Shown: positions 36,924 to 45,588, counted from the first letter of the stretch. The stretch: DNA of 62,318 nucleotides from an uncultured bacterium (GCA_937889595.1 CALAOR010000089.1:92548-154865); one strand, 5' to 3'. Translations and numbers: made by a program. Notes: generated by a model not told the origin, from the sequence alone.

Positions 36924-38105
36924 ATGTCCAAACAAAAACAATCCTGCTGCTGTGGGGAAAAAAAGGAAGCGGCGCCTTCCTGCGGATGTTCCCCGGATAA
37001 ACCCGCGGAAGAAAAAGCCGAATGCTCCTGCGGAGGGCCATCAAAAGAAATAACGGAATTCAGGACATTTTGTACCGCCGGTACCTTAAAAACGCCTGCT
37101 GGACAAATCGATGTTGTGCCATCCAAACTCTGCATTACCGACCTGTTCGGGAATTTCCTGGCGCGGTTCGGCATAAACCGGAATAACCACGCGGTAAAGC
37201 CGGGTTTATATGCCGTGGGCGCGCCTGACAAAAGATCGCCTGTCCTTGTATCGGCCAATTATAAAATGTCCTTTGACGCGCTCCGGAAAGAATTATCCGG
37301 CATTAACGCCTGGATACTTGTCCTTGATTCAAAAGGCGTCAATGTCTGGTGCGCTGCAGGCAAGGGGACGTTTGGCACTGAAGAACTTGTAAGGAGGATC
37401 AAGGCTGTAAAGCTGGATAAACTTGTTGAAAAACGCGAACTTATTGTCCCACAGCTCGGAGCGCCCGGAGTGGAGGCTCATCTTGTCAGGAAAGGTTCGG
37501 GGTTTAAGGTTATCTTCGGGCCGGTGGAGGCTTCTGATATCAAGGCGTTCCTGGATTCAGGCATGAAGGCTACCGAAGCCCAAAGGATCGTAACTTTCGG
37601 TTTGTTTAAAAGGCTGGAAGTGACAGGGATTGAGTTTGTCACTGCCATGCAGATAATGCTCGGTGTTTCTCTGGCCGCGGTAGTTGCCGCAAGTTTCACA
37701 AAAACGGGCTTTTCCATCGCCGCCGGATTTGGCAACGCGGCAATATTTATTTGGGCCCTGCTCATAGCCGCCCTCTCAGCCACGGTCATACCCGCGGCAT
37801 TGCTGCCTGTAATACCGGGAAGGATGTTCTCGGTTAAAGGCGCAATAGCCGGTTTTGTAACATCGGGTGCGTTTGTGGCGCTTGCGCATTTGAGCCCGCT
37901 GACAGCGGCTTCAATAGTCCTTCTTTCCTCAACTCTTGCGTCCTTTGTTTTCATGAATTACACGGGGACAAGCACCTTTACATCGCTTACAGGCGTGCGA
38001 AAGGAAATCAGCGTATCGGTGCCGGTTATGATAGCGGCCGCGGTAATAGGCATAACATTGCAGATTATTGATTTCGTGCATAAGGGGGCGATAAAATGGA
38101 ATTAA
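36924..38105 (+). CDS. hgcA: HgcA: corrinoid mercury methyltransferase with Cys-rich N-terminus
   Basis: HgcA transfers a methyl group from its corrinoid cofactor to Hg(II). The diagnostic cap-helix motif NVWCAAGK is present at 140-147, with Cys143 as the unusual lower axial cobalt ligand. The corrinoid fold precedes and follows it (VLVSANYKMSFDAL, LIVPQLGAPGVEAHLV, VIFGPVEASDI). The C-terminus (about 235-390) holds five hydrophobic helices that anchor it in the membrane. At 393 residues it is about 50 longer than usual because of an N-terminal extension with Cys 8, 9, 10, 20, 22, 34 and 36, which could bind Hg or As. It overlaps hgcB by 10 nt. AAAGGAG precedes the ATG. Confidence 0.93.
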   Translation: MSKQKQSCCCGEKKEAAPSCGCSPDKPAEEKAECSCGGPSKEITEFRTFCTAGTLKTPAGQIDVVPSKLCITDLFGNFLARFGINRNNHAVKPGLYAVGAPDKRSPVLVSANYKMSFDALRKELSGINAWILVLDSKGVNVWCAAGKGTFGTEELVRRIKAVKLDKLVEKRELIVPQLGAPGVEAHLVRKGSGFKVIFGPVEASDIKAFLDSGMKATEAQRIVTFGLFKRLEVTGIEFVTAMQIMLGVSLAAVVAASFTKTGFSIAAGFGNAAIFIWALLIAALSATVIPAALLPVIPGRMFSVKGAIAGFVTSGAFVALAHLSPLTAASIVLLSSTLASFVFMNYTGTSTFTSLTGVRKEISVSVPVMIAAAVIGITLQIIDFVHKGAIKWN

Positions 38106-38392
38106 AATATCTCGGTTTAAATACGCTGGAATACGACGCAAAAAAATGCACAGGCTGCGGCATGTGCGTTATCGTCTGCCCCCACAGGATATTCCAGATG
38201 AATGGCAAAAAAGCTGTCACTGTTTCAAAGGTAAAATGCATAGAATGCGGCGCGTGCGCGAAAAACTGCGCGTTTAACGCCATACGTGTGGACGCGGGCC
38301 CGGGCTGTGCAGCCGCGGTTTTGGCATCAACATGGGGCAGGAATAAAAAAGCCGTGTGCTGTGATGACAACGGGAAGGGCAATTGTTGTTAA
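38096..38392 (+). CDS. hgcB: HgcB: dicluster ferredoxin of mercury methylation
   Basis: A 98-residue ferredoxin, the obligate partner of HgcA, that would keep the corrinoid reduced and may deliver Hg(II). It has two [4Fe-4S] motifs, C18/21/24/28 and C48/51/54/58 (KCIECGACAKNC). The conserved single Cys71 in GPGCAAAV is equivalent to Cys73 of the characterised protein. The tail has CC at 88-89 and ends in the C-terminal CC pair (97-98) typical of HgcB. An ordinary ferredoxin would lack Cys71 and the CC tail. It overlaps the end of hgcA, consistent with co-translation. Confidence 0.93.
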   Translation: MELKYLGLNTLEYDAKKCTGCGMCVIVCPHRIFQMNGKKAVTVSKVKCIECGACAKNCAFNAIRVDAGPGCAAAVLASTWGRNKKAVCCDDNGKGNCC

Positions 38393-38454
38393 GCGGATTA
38401 AATATCTCGTTTTTTGTTTTTACCCATATGACACAGCGGCATTTTCGGTTTGCC

Positions 38455-38483
38455 TTGACAAATTCCGTTTTAAAATGTATGCT
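38455..38483 (+). promoter_or_regulatory. Sigma-70-type promoter
   Basis: TTGACA (38455-38460), 17-nt spacer, TATGCT (38478-38483), 63 nt upstream of the small protein at 38547. The gene is therefore separate from the hgc operon. Confidence 0.7.
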
Positions 38484-38546
38484 GTTTTACAGGGATTTAT
38501 TGCTATATATTCCCGGAGTATTTAAAATTTATTCAAGGAGGGTACT

Positions 38547-38828
38547 ATGAGTTTTTGGGAAAAAGTAAAGTCCGACGTGCAAAAAGGTTTAAAGGAAGGC
38601 GCAAGCAAAGCAAAGGAAAAAGCAGAGGAACTTGTGGTAGAAGGCAAAAAACTGTACGGGTCTTTTGATTTAAAGAGACAGGTACATAACGAGTTTTACG
38701 AACTCGGCGGGATCATGTATGAGTTGATCAAAAACGGCACGGAAAAGACTGAAGATATAAAAGCCCTGGGAATAGTACAAAAAATAAAGGAACTTGAAAT
38801 AAAAATAACGGCAGCTGATAAAAAGTAG
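38547..38828 (+). CDS. Small charged helical protein
   Basis: A 93-residue cytoplasmic protein, unrecognised. It is nearly all helix: an N-terminal amphipathic stretch (SFWEKVKSDVQKGLKEGASKA), a Lys/Glu-rich coiled-coil-like region and a second helix (LKRQVHNEFYELGGIMYELI), ending with KKIKELEIKI-like spacing. The N-terminal pattern resembles small proteins with membrane-associating amphipathic helices. It has its own promoter, a fine AAGGAGGG ribosome site and a terminator (38955-38983). No function can be assigned. Confidence 0.65.
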   Translation: MSFWEKVKSDVQKGLKEGASKAKEKAEELVVEGKKLYGSFDLKRQVHNEFYELGGIMYELIKNGTEKTEDIKALGIVQKIKELEIKITAADKK

Positions 38829-39176
38829 GAATTGTTACGGGCAAGAGGGTCCAAGAGGACAGCGCATGACGGGTTATACGGTAATATAATTATCAGCTGT
38901 CCTGACCCTGGTGTTTGTCCGCGGGAATTCCCGATAGTTTTCATGGGTTTACAACACACGTTTTTTCTTGCGTGTGATTTTTTATTGATGGCTGTTTGTT
39001 TTGAGGAGCTTCAGCGACGAAAAACAATTACAGCCATCAATCCCCGGTCAAGTCCTCGCCTACTGGCGAGGACGAGCGGGATAATATAATCTGGCGGTTT
39101 GCTTTGTTTTTGCAGTGTTATTCAGCGGCGCAAGACAATTGGCGAGGACGAGCTGGAAATATTATAAGGTGGTTGC
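38829..39176. other. Intergenic region rich in inverted repeats
   Basis: Contains a terminator-like hairpin (CACACG 38955-38960, CGTGTG 38971-38976, then T-run). There is a 12-bp inverted repeat (38984-38995 with 39030-39041) and a perfect 9-bp hairpin (39052-39060 with 39065-39073). A diverged second copy of the TTCAGCG...CAATT...GGCGAGGACGAGC block lies at about 39122-39154. It looks like a decayed tandem repeat. No gene is seen. Confidence 0.55.
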
Positions 39177-40772
39177 ATGGATTATTCTGACGAGATCAAA
39201 AAAAGACGGACATTCGCGATTATCAGCCATCCTGACGCGGGCAAGACAACGCTGACGGAAAAGTTCCTTTTATTCGCGGGCGCCATACAGATAGCCGGGG
39301 CCGTAAAATCAAACAAGATAAAAAAAACCACCATATCCGACTTCATGGAAATAGAGCGCCAGCGAGGTATATCGGTCGCCTCGGCTGTCATGAGTTTTGA
39401 ATACCGCAATCTTAAAATAAACCTGCTTGATACGCCCGGCCACAAGGATTTTGCGGAAGACACTTACCGCACGCTCACCGTGGTTGACAGCGTGATACTC
39501 GTGGTTGACTCTGTCAAGGGCGTTGAGGAACAGACTGAAAAACTCATGAATGTCTGCAGGATGCGAAAAACGCCAGTTATCATATTTGTAAATAAGATGG
39601 ACCGCGAGGGCGGCAGCCCTTTTGACCTTTTGGACGAGCTTGAAAAGAAGCTCGACATCAAAGTCAGGCCATTAAGCTGGCCCATCAGCCGTGGCTCGAG
39701 TTTTAAGGGCGTCTACAATCTGTACGATAAAAACCTGCATTTATTCAAAACCCAGCAGAAGCTCGCAGATATGGAAGCCGTATCCATAAGCGACCTGAAA
39801 AGTTCCCTGCTTGAGGAACATATAGGGGCTGAAAACGCGTTACAACTCAGGGAAGACATAAATCTCCTGAACGGCGTATACGGTACGTTTGAAAAGCAGG
39901 GATACTTATCAGGTGAAGTCGCGCCCGTGTTCTTCGGGAGCGCAGTGAATAATTTCGGGGTAAAAGAACTGCTTGACGCTTTCGTGGAGATAGCGCCGTC
40001 TCCGGGGCCCATGGCCGCGGACGCGCGTATTGTAAAACCCGAAGAAGAGGCATTTTCGGGTTTTGTTTTTAAGATCCACGCCAACCTGGACCCGCGGCAC
40101 CGTGACCGTATAGCGTTTTTCAGGGTGTGCTCGGGCAGGTTCGAAAGAAATAAATTTTATAAGCATGTGCGGCTTGAAACTGAAGTGCGTTTTCCAAACC
40201 CGGCTTCTTTTATGGGACAGAAAAAAGAAGTGATTGATGAAGCTTTCCCCGGGGATGTCATAGGTTTATATGACCGTGAGATATTCAAGATAGGCGATAC
40301 GCTGACAGAGGGTGAAAAACTCATGTTTAAGGGAATACCAAGTTTTTCCCCCGAAGTTTTCAAGGAACTCATACATACTTCAATGAAGGCAAAACAGCTT
40401 GAAAAAGGCATAAAACAGCTGACAGACGAGGGCGTGGCCCAGCTGTTCTTAATGTCCCACGGCAACCGCAAGGTAGTAGGTACGGTCGGCCTGCTCCAGT
40501 TTGAGGTCATATTGTACCGGCTCCAGCACGAGTACGGGGCAGAATGCCGTTTTGAGCCCGTTAACTTTTTTAAGGCCTGCTGGCTCACCACGACCAACCA
40601 GGCAAAACTGGATGAGTTCTGCAAATTCAAAGCCGACCGCGTGGGCCGCGACAAGGATGACAACATAGTATTTTTCGCCGAATCAGAGTGGATGCTGCAC
40701 CACTATATAGAACAGAACCCCGAGATAGGGTTCCATTTCACATCAGAGTTCAAGAACGACACAAAAGAATAA
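39177..40772 (+). CDS. prfC: Peptide chain release factor 3
   Basis: A 531-residue GTPase that removes RF1/RF2 from the ribosome after termination. The G domain shows G1 [15 protein letters not shown], switch I with [13 protein letters not shown]3 DTPGHKDF and G4 FVNKMDREG, and G5 is present. RF3-specific segments follow ([16 protein letters not shown]; the C-terminal [21 protein letters not shown]). Length matches the family. A GGTGG site precedes the ATG. It is monocistronic; a hairpin at 40927-40985 follows at a distance. Confidence 0.95.
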   Translation: MDYSDEIKKRRTFAIISHPDAGKTTLTEKFLLFAGAIQIAGAVKSNKIKKTTISDFMEIERQRGISVASAVMSFEYRNLKINLLDTPGHKDFAEDTYRTLTVVDSVILVVDSVKGVEEQTEKLMNVCRMRKTPVIIFVNKMDREGGSPFDLLDELEKKLDIKVRPLSWPISRGSSFKGVYNLYDKNLHLFKTQQKLADMEAVSISDLKSSLLEEHIGAENALQLREDINLLNGVYGTFEKQGYLSGEVAPVFFGSAVNNFGVKELLDAFVEIAPSPGPMAADARIVKPEEEAFSGFVFKIHANLDPRHRDRIAFFRVCSGRFERNKFYKHVRLETEVRFPNPASFMGQKKEVIDEAFPGDVIGLYDREIFKIGDTLTEGEKLMFKGIPSFSPEVFKELIHTSMKAKQLEKGIKQLTDEGVAQLFLMSHGNRKVVGTVGLLQFEVILYRLQHEYGAECRFEPVNFFKACWLTTTNQAKLDEFCKFKADRVGRDKDDNIVFFAESEWMLHHYIEQNPEIGFHFTSEFKNDTKE

Positions 40773-40926
40773 AACAACGGTTGAAAAAGTCTTTCCGCAA
40801 ATCCAATAAATGATCGGTTCAAATAAATGTATTTTTCATGCAATAAAACACCCCGTCGTTCGTCTATAATATCAGAGGCTATAATAACACGCAGGTTAAA
40901 TTCCCCGTAATCTGCTACGTTAGAAC

Positions 40927-40985
40927 AAAGGCCGCAATCTGGGCTTCGACTGAGTTCAGCCGAAGTCAAGGTTGCGGCTTTTGTA
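40927..40985 (+). terminator. Nested hairpin, probable terminator
   Basis: Outer stem GCCGCAA (40931-40937) with TTGCGGC (40972-40978), an inner CTTCG/CGAAG stem, and a TTTT tail. The remaining gap (40773-40926 and 40986-41164) holds nothing recognisable. Confidence 0.6.
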
Positions 40986-41164
40986 TGTAAGGCGTGATTT
41001 GCGGGCATGATTTCCCGCAGCTTGCCGATGTGCAGTTCATTACTTTTAAAGGTTTTTTGCCTCATTTTTCCGGGTGTACTTGGAAAACAAAAAGTGGTTG
41101 AAAAAACAACGGTATGGGGTATAATTCATGTATAAATTAATAAGTAATAACAAGGGAGAGGCAG

Positions 41165-41490
41165 ATGACTGCTGTTGAAAAGGAGAAAGTAATCACCGAA
41201 ATAAAAAAATGGCGTCTTTTATTAAAATTAATTTTAATGCCAAAGACGTCATACTTTTTGGATCATACGCTGACGGCACGCCCGGGTCTGACAGCGATAT
41301 CGACCTTTTCATAATTACTGAAACTGCAAAGAAATCTTATGAACATGCGGCGGCTATACAAAAGGGCCTTAACGGCGTATTCGGAATTAAATTTCCGATG
41401 GATATAATAGTCAGGACACCCGCTCAAATTGCCGCAAGACCGGATGATTATTTTATTAAAAACATTCTGGTTGAGGGGGTTCGCCTGTGA
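41165..41490 (+). pseudogene. MNT-type nucleotidyltransferase antitoxin with frameshift at A7
   Basis: The core (from FNAKDVILFGSYADGTPGSDSDIDLFII) has the GSx10DxD minimal nucleotidyltransferase motif of MNT antitoxins, which adenylylate HEPN toxins. The natural start (ATG 41165) has GGGAGAGG upstream and encodes MTAVEKEKVITEIKK, the normal N-terminus. It is out of frame with the core. The switch falls in a run of seven A (41203-41209), and one extra A (or a -1 shift) restores the gene. The only in-frame ATG (41209) lies in the A-run and has no ribosome site at proper distance. This is a mutation, a sequencing error, or slippage. Confidence 0.75.
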
Positions 41491-41711
41491 AAGAAATGAC
41501 ACGGGAATGGATAAAAAAAGCAGAAGAGGATTTTGGTGTTGCCGGCAGGGAACTTAAGGCAAACACCGGCGCTTATAATGTAATTTGTTATCACTCGCAC
41601 CAAAGTGAGGTAAGGTATCCCAACGGAGATGCGTATGAATCTATGGCAAAAAAAGTTTATGCACTTGCTGAGAAAATCAGGAAAATTGTCATGAAAAAAC
41701 TGGATATATAG
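41487..41711 (+). pseudogene. HEPN toxin with internal deletion
   Basis: A 74-residue remnant of a HEPN-domain protein. The start (KEMTREWIKKAEEDFGVAGREL) and end (VRYPNGDAYESMAKKVYALAEKIRKIV) match opposite ends of the usual about 130-residue HEPN fold. The middle helices, including the QxxEKxLKAxL and HDLxxL regions, are missing after YNVICYHSHQSE. The catalytic Rx4-6H motif is not present. It starts with GTG overlapping the MNT stop (GTGA). With the frameshifted partner it looks like a dying HEPN/MNT toxin-antitoxin module. Confidence 0.72.
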
Positions 41712-41712
41712 G

Positions 41713-42054
41713 GTGATGATTATACTGGGAATCGCTGTTGGTGTAGAAATATTTTTATTCGTTTTAGAATGTGCCTGTGCTATATTATTTATTATTGGAG
41801 TGATAATAATGCGATACCCATTTTGGGAAGAAGGGAAAGAAATTTATAATTCACTTTCTCAATGGATGATAAAAGAACCGGTGTTCAGTTTAAAAGTTTA
41901 TAGAGATTACTTTAACGACGACAATAAAAAGTACAATGCTTTTGAAAAAATATTTAAAATAGTCTTAAAATCAGTGATTTTGCTTTTTTTAGTTTTAATT
42001 TTAAATTTTTTTTTAATACTTTCAATTACGGTCTTAGCCAGGGCATTTAAATAA
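41713..42054 (+). CDS. Small membrane protein, unrecognised
   Basis: A 113-residue protein with two hydrophobic segments: about residues 2-32 and about 85-110. The central hydrophilic part is YPFWEEGKEIYNSLSQWM-like. It is AT-rich compared with its neighbours. The first ATG (41713) has weak GGGTG; the Met codon at 41811 has GGAGTGATA just upstream and would drop the first helix. It directly follows the decayed toxin-antitoxin pair, so it may belong to the same imported segment. No function is recognised. Confidence 0.5.
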   Translation: MMIILGIAVGVEIFLFVLECACAILFIIGVIIMRYPFWEEGKEIYNSLSQWMIKEPVFSLKVYRDYFNDDNKKYNAFEKIFKIVLKSVILLFLVLILNFFLILSITVLARAFK

Positions 42055-42056
42055 CG

Positions 42057-42162
42057 GGAAAAGCGGGTCGGACCTCGAAATTATACATGACGATCATATG
42101 ATATCATGGCAATAAACCGTCGTTATATTCTCAAGTATCATTTTGAGATTTGACACTTTTTT
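42057..42162. repeat. 106-bp MITE-like palindromic element, copy 1
   Basis: Imperfect terminal inverted repeats of about 28 bp begin GGAAAAGCGGGTC and end TTTGACACTTTTTT; the centre is ATCATATGATATCATG. It is about 91 percent identical over 106 bp (10 differences) to the copy at 43806-43911 in the same orientation. No obvious target-site duplication was found. Confidence 0.78.
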
Positions 42163-42240
42163 TAAAGGATAATATCGGAACTTTGGAAAAATAAATATTC
42201 AGATGCAAAAAACGGCAGCTGAATGATGCGGGGGGGTTAA

Positions 42241-43785
42241 ATGAAAATAACAAGAGTGATATTCAGCGCGGCAATTATTATTTGCTGTGTTTTTGCGGGC
42301 TGTAAAAAACAGGGCGTGACCGGCCCCGGCGCTGCCGCTACGCCAACACCCACTTTGACCGCCATTCCGAACATAACCCAGACAATACAGGCGGCCCTGA
42401 CCGCGGTCAGGCTTACTATAGAGGTCACACAGACAGCCATAGCGCAGGTTCAGACAGCGCAGGCCATATTGACGGTGAATGCGCTCGCTTCATATACGAG
42501 GACATATACGCGTTTCGTAACGCCGACCAGGACGCAGACGCTGACATTTACCGACAGTCCGACCCGGAGCGTCACGTGCACAATCACCCCGACTTATACC
42601 GAGACTAAAACCATAACCCCGACATCCACTATAACGGTAACATCAACCATAACGGTCACATCCACCATAACGCCCACGGTTACGCTGACCGTAACTCCGG
42701 CGCCCGTAGGCACCTGGATACAAGTGCCCATGCCTTCGACCGTGACAGACGCGTATTTTGTGAACTCAAAATGGGATTCCTTAAACCAGCGGGTTTATGT
42801 AGCCTATCAGACCGGAGCAGGGCCGGCAAAACAGCTTAACGCGAAATATTACACCAATGGCTCGGGATGGAACGACATGGGGACAAATTTCGCGGTATCA
42901 TATGAAGGCGGGAACCCATGGTTTTATTCGGGGAGGACCGGCAATTTTGCCGCGGCAGTCGACGCGGCCGGATACATATACGCGTATAAATACGCCGGCG
43001 GGTCATCATGGGTGGATCTGGGAACAAATCCCGTGGCCGGGCCTAACTGCCACGAAGCTTCAATTTCCGGGAGCTCAGGCAGCGGCGGATACGGGAATGT
43101 TTTTGTGGCGTACATAGATGGGAACGACGGTAACAAATTAAAGTGCTCCATGATCACCACGCTTTACAGCATCACATACAACTGGTCAAGCGGCACCGTA
43201 GGCGCTTTGCCGCATTCCTGCTACAGGGCAAACCCCGCGGGTTCGTATTGTCTGATCAGCGATGACGCTGATTATCCCATGCTGAGTTACTATATTGCGA
43301 TGGCAGACGCCGACGCGGATACCACAGTATCGTATGGGCATTACGCAAGTTATAATAATAATGTAGGTGATATTCCGCTGACCCCGGGCTCTTTAAGTAC
43401 GGTTGGTCCCCCGGCTTACATTTCACTGCGCCACCTGGTGGCGGCTTACAGCGACCTTGGCCAGGGCGGTACGGCTTTTGTGAAGGGCTTTAACGGAATC
43501 ACATGGACGGACGTAGGGACGGGCCCGGTTTCCTCAGGCGGCGCAAAATATATATCCCTGGCCCCAACCGGCTACCTCATAGGCTATGCCGACGCCGCTA
43601 ACGCGGACGCGATAACGCTCAAACAATCCAATGGAGGAGCGTGGAATGACCTGGGAATAAATCCGGAAACAGTGGAGTCCTTATCCGCGGGTTTCTTTGA
43701 CTGCTACGGATACAATAAACCGTATGTGGTATATACGACAGGTCCCTCCGGGAACAGGGAACTTAAATTCTGGTACCTGCCGTGA
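42241..43785 (+). CDS. Thr-stalk lipoprotein with repeated propeller-like domain
   Basis: A 514-residue lipoprotein with lipobox VFAGC (Cys21). Residues about 35-160 are a Thr-rich stalk, becoming strict (TITVTSTITVTSTITPTV) before the domain boundary. Residues about 165-514 contain repeated 'W-x-D-L/M/V-G-T-N' closing strands (ITWTDVGTGP, AWNDLGINP, SWVDLGTNP) separated by aromatic strands, suggesting a beta-propeller or similar repeat fold. No enzyme motif is seen. GGGGGG lies just before the ATG. The gene is flanked on both sides by the 106-bp palindromic element, which is unusual for a resident gene. Confidence 0.75.
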   Translation: MKITRVIFSAAIIICCVFAGCKKQGVTGPGAAATPTPTLTAIPNITQTIQAALTAVRLTIEVTQTAIAQVQTAQAILTVNALASYTRTYTRFVTPTRTQTLTFTDSPTRSVTCTITPTYTETKTITPTSTITVTSTITVTSTITPTVTLTVTPAPVGTWIQVPMPSTVTDAYFVNSKWDSLNQRVYVAYQTGAGPAKQLNAKYYTNGSGWNDMGTNFAVSYEGGNPWFYSGRTGNFAAAVDAAGYIYAYKYAGGSSWVDLGTNPVAGPNCHEASISGSSGSGGYGNVFVAYIDGNDGNKLKCSMITTLYSITYNWSSGTVGALPHSCYRANPAGSYCLISDDADYPMLSYYIAMADADADTTVSYGHYASYNNNVGDIPLTPGSLSTVGPPAYISLRHLVAAYSDLGQGGTAFVKGFNGITWTDVGTGPVSSGGAKYISLAPTGYLIGYADAANADAITLKQSNGGAWNDLGINPETVESLSAGFFDCYGYNKPYVVYTTGPSGNRELKFWYLP

Positions 43786-43805
43786 GCCAGGCCCGCTGCG
43801 TTAAA

Positions 43806-43911
43806 GGAAAAGTGGGTCGGACCTCGAAATGATACATGACGATCATCTGATATCATGACAATAAACCGTGGTGATATTCTAAAGTATCATTTCGAGGTTT
43901 GACGCTTTTTT
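43806..43911. repeat. 106-bp MITE-like palindromic element, copy 2
   Basis: Direct-orientation partner of 42057-42162. Its inverted repeats (ACCTCGAAATGATAC and GTATCATTTCGAGGT) are more nearly perfect than those of copy 1. It begins 20 bp after the stop of the lipoprotein gene. Confidence 0.78.
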
Positions 43912-44117
43912 GCCAGATAGCTTTGAGACGGTATAACAAATGCAGAGATATCAGGTATCATGAACGGGTTTCATTGCAGCGGAATCGGCAAGATTTGCCG
44001 TGCGGTGCGTGTGAGTATGAGAGGAACAGAAAAATCCTGGAAATAATTAAAGGCGTTGAAAAAAATTATATAACAATGGATAATACAGGTGAACAAAAGC
44101 TGTCAACTCTCAGGTAA
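43899..44117 (+). pseudogene. Possible gene remnant downstream of the palindromic element
   Basis: An open frame of 72 codons whose apparent TTG start lies inside the palindromic element. The second half (LPCGACEYERNRKILEIIKG and after) looks protein-like, but no ribosome site or family match is seen. It is most likely the tail of a gene whose front was displaced by the element, or chance. Confidence 0.2.
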
Positions 44118-44174
44118 AGGTCGCGCACTGGATCCTCCGCAATAAGATCGTTAAAAAAACAAGAGGTTGGGAAT

Positions 44175-45056
44175 ATGAAAAATTATATTATTTTTATTGT
44201 CGTATTATTTTTTTTGCACTTAAGCGGATGCGCTTCTGTGCATGTGAAGGATTGCCCCGTTGGCATCAATGTGCCTGATATACCGATCACTGATTATTAC
44301 CATCACGATGAAAAAGACAATAATCCGGTCATCGTGGAGCATGACAGGAAAGAAATTCTTGGATTTACAAAACAAATCGAGGCTGACCAGGCTGACTGGT
44401 CCTTATTGCATAACCGGGGTGTGAAAAAGTTGATGTCGGGGGATAAAAAAGGCGCTCTTGAGGATTTTGGGCGGGAACTTGAACTGAACCCGGATAGTTT
44501 TTGGGGAGGTTATTATATGCGAGCGCTCGTGGAAAGGGATTTAGGTGCTTTGACGGAAGCGCTGGCTGACCTGTACAAAGCCGCCTGGCTTAATCCTTTC
44601 GGAGCCCTTATTTATAACGCACGCGCCGTAACAAAAGGCGGAATGGGAGACCTCGCCGGGGCGGTTTCAGACTGCACAAAAGCGATAGAAATTAATAACA
44701 GGAACATCAGAGCATACTGCCTGCGCGGGGAATACAGGTTCAGGTCATGCGACCCATCCGGCGCCGTTGACGACTATAAAAAAGCCATGGAAATAGATCC
44801 GGACGCCGCCCCGGTCTATAATTTCCTCGCCGAAGCCGCATACTACGAAGGAGATTATACAAGCTGCTATGATTATGCGGATAAATGCATCTTTATGGAC
44901 CAGGGAGTGACAGCGTCATATTATTACAGGGGTTTAGCCTTAATAGGGATGGGCAATGTAAAAAGAGGGCGCGATGACCTGCAAAAAGCCGCGGATATGG
45001 GAAGTAAATGCGCGGCGGACCAAATAAAAAAAATAAGGGAAAAAGCCGGACGCTGA
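44175..45056 (+). CDS. TPR-repeat lipoprotein
   Basis: A 293-residue lipoprotein with lipobox LSGC (Cys19). From about residue 70 it contains tetratricopeptide repeats: 'WSLLHNRGVKKLMSGDKKGALEDFGRELELNP', 'AVSDCTKAIEINN', 'AVDDYKKAMEIDPDAAPVYNFLAEAAYYEGDY' show the W/L/Y-G-Y-A-P pattern over five to six repeats. It likely serves as a periplasmic or outer-membrane scaffold for protein contacts. AAGAGGTTGGGA lies upstream of the ATG. The motif strings given here are separate repeat pieces. No partner is apparent; it precedes a tRNA gene. Confidence 0.85.
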   Translation: MKNYIIFIVVLFFLHLSGCASVHVKDCPVGINVPDIPITDYYHHDEKDNNPVIVEHDRKEILGFTKQIEADQADWSLLHNRGVKKLMSGDKKGALEDFGRELELNPDSFWGGYYMRALVERDLGALTEALADLYKAAWLNPFGALIYNARAVTKGGMGDLAGAVSDCTKAIEINNRNIRAYCLRGEYRFRSCDPSGAVDDYKKAMEIDPDAAPVYNFLAEAAYYEGDYTSCYDYADKCIFMDQGVTASYYYRGLALIGMGNVKRGRDDLQKAADMGSKCAADQIKKIREKAGR

Positions 45057-45262
45057 CATTTTGTCCTGACATCTTTCCGTTTTTATTTTACAATTGCTGC
45101 AACAAAACCAACCCGGCCCCCTAAAGATCAATAATTTCCTTTTTAACCGCTTTTTCCGCTTTACAATAATTATAAAACCCTTTATAATCATAGAACTTAT
45201 AGCTTTATGCCTTTATATATATAATATAGAAAGACTATGTATGGTTTGATGGGATTAGATTT

Positions 45263-45336
45263 GCGGGTGTAGTTCAGTGGTAGAATACGTGCTTCCCAAG
45301 CATGAGACGTGGGTTCGATTCCCATCACCCGCTCCA
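45263..45336 (+). tRNA. tRNA-Gly (CCC)
   Basis: A 74-nt tRNA with anticodon CCC (loop TTCCCAA), D-arm AGTTCAGTGGTAGAAT, T-loop TTCGATT, acceptor GCGGGTG/CACCCGC and encoded CCA. Together with the TCC species at 30318 it gives two glycine acceptors in the window. Confidence 0.93.
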
Positions 45337-45395
45337 GAATTTTGCGGAGCAAAATTCTGAGAGAGTAGAAAGTTGAGAGTAGATAGTAGAAGAGC
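45335..45395. repeat. tRNA-trailing hairpin and GAGAGTA heptamer run
   Basis: An 11-bp perfect stem (45335-45345 with 45349-45359) begins inside the tRNA CCA. Five 7-nt units follow (GAGAGTA, GAAAGTT, GAGAGTA, GATAGTA, GAAGAGC). The remainder up to 45588 has no gene. Confidence 0.6.
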
Positions 45396-45588
45396 AAAGG
45401 CAGAAAAAAAGACTTGTAGGGACAGCGTTTCATCCTGAGCCTGTCGAAGGACCTGCGCTGTCCGAACGCGGGAATTAAGGCCGGGAATCACGCTTACGCG
45501 TGTTACGAAACGGACATTAAATTGAAACCACCGGAGGCGGTATTACTTCGCCCCACATACTATATGCTTACGACTGGAGAGTTTTAAA

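Noticed and set aside
36853-37053. 66-codon ORF overlapping the hgcA start
   Set aside because: Out of frame with hgcA and begins in the hairpin region; hgcA has the ribosome site and family motifs.
38832-39089. 85-codon ORF after the small protein at 38547
   Set aside because: It crosses a terminator hairpin and several inverted repeats and has no ribosome site or protein-like composition.
41209-41490. MNT gene as an intact gene starting at ATG 41209
   Set aside because: That ATG is in the A-run and lacks a properly placed ribosome site; the usual N-terminus is encoded upstream in another frame, so a frameshift is the better reading.
45197-45491. Minus-strand ORFs with MGIEPTSHAWEARILPLNY-type protein
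   Set aside because: They are antisense translation of the tRNA-Gly (CCC) gene, a well-known false annotation; no gene.
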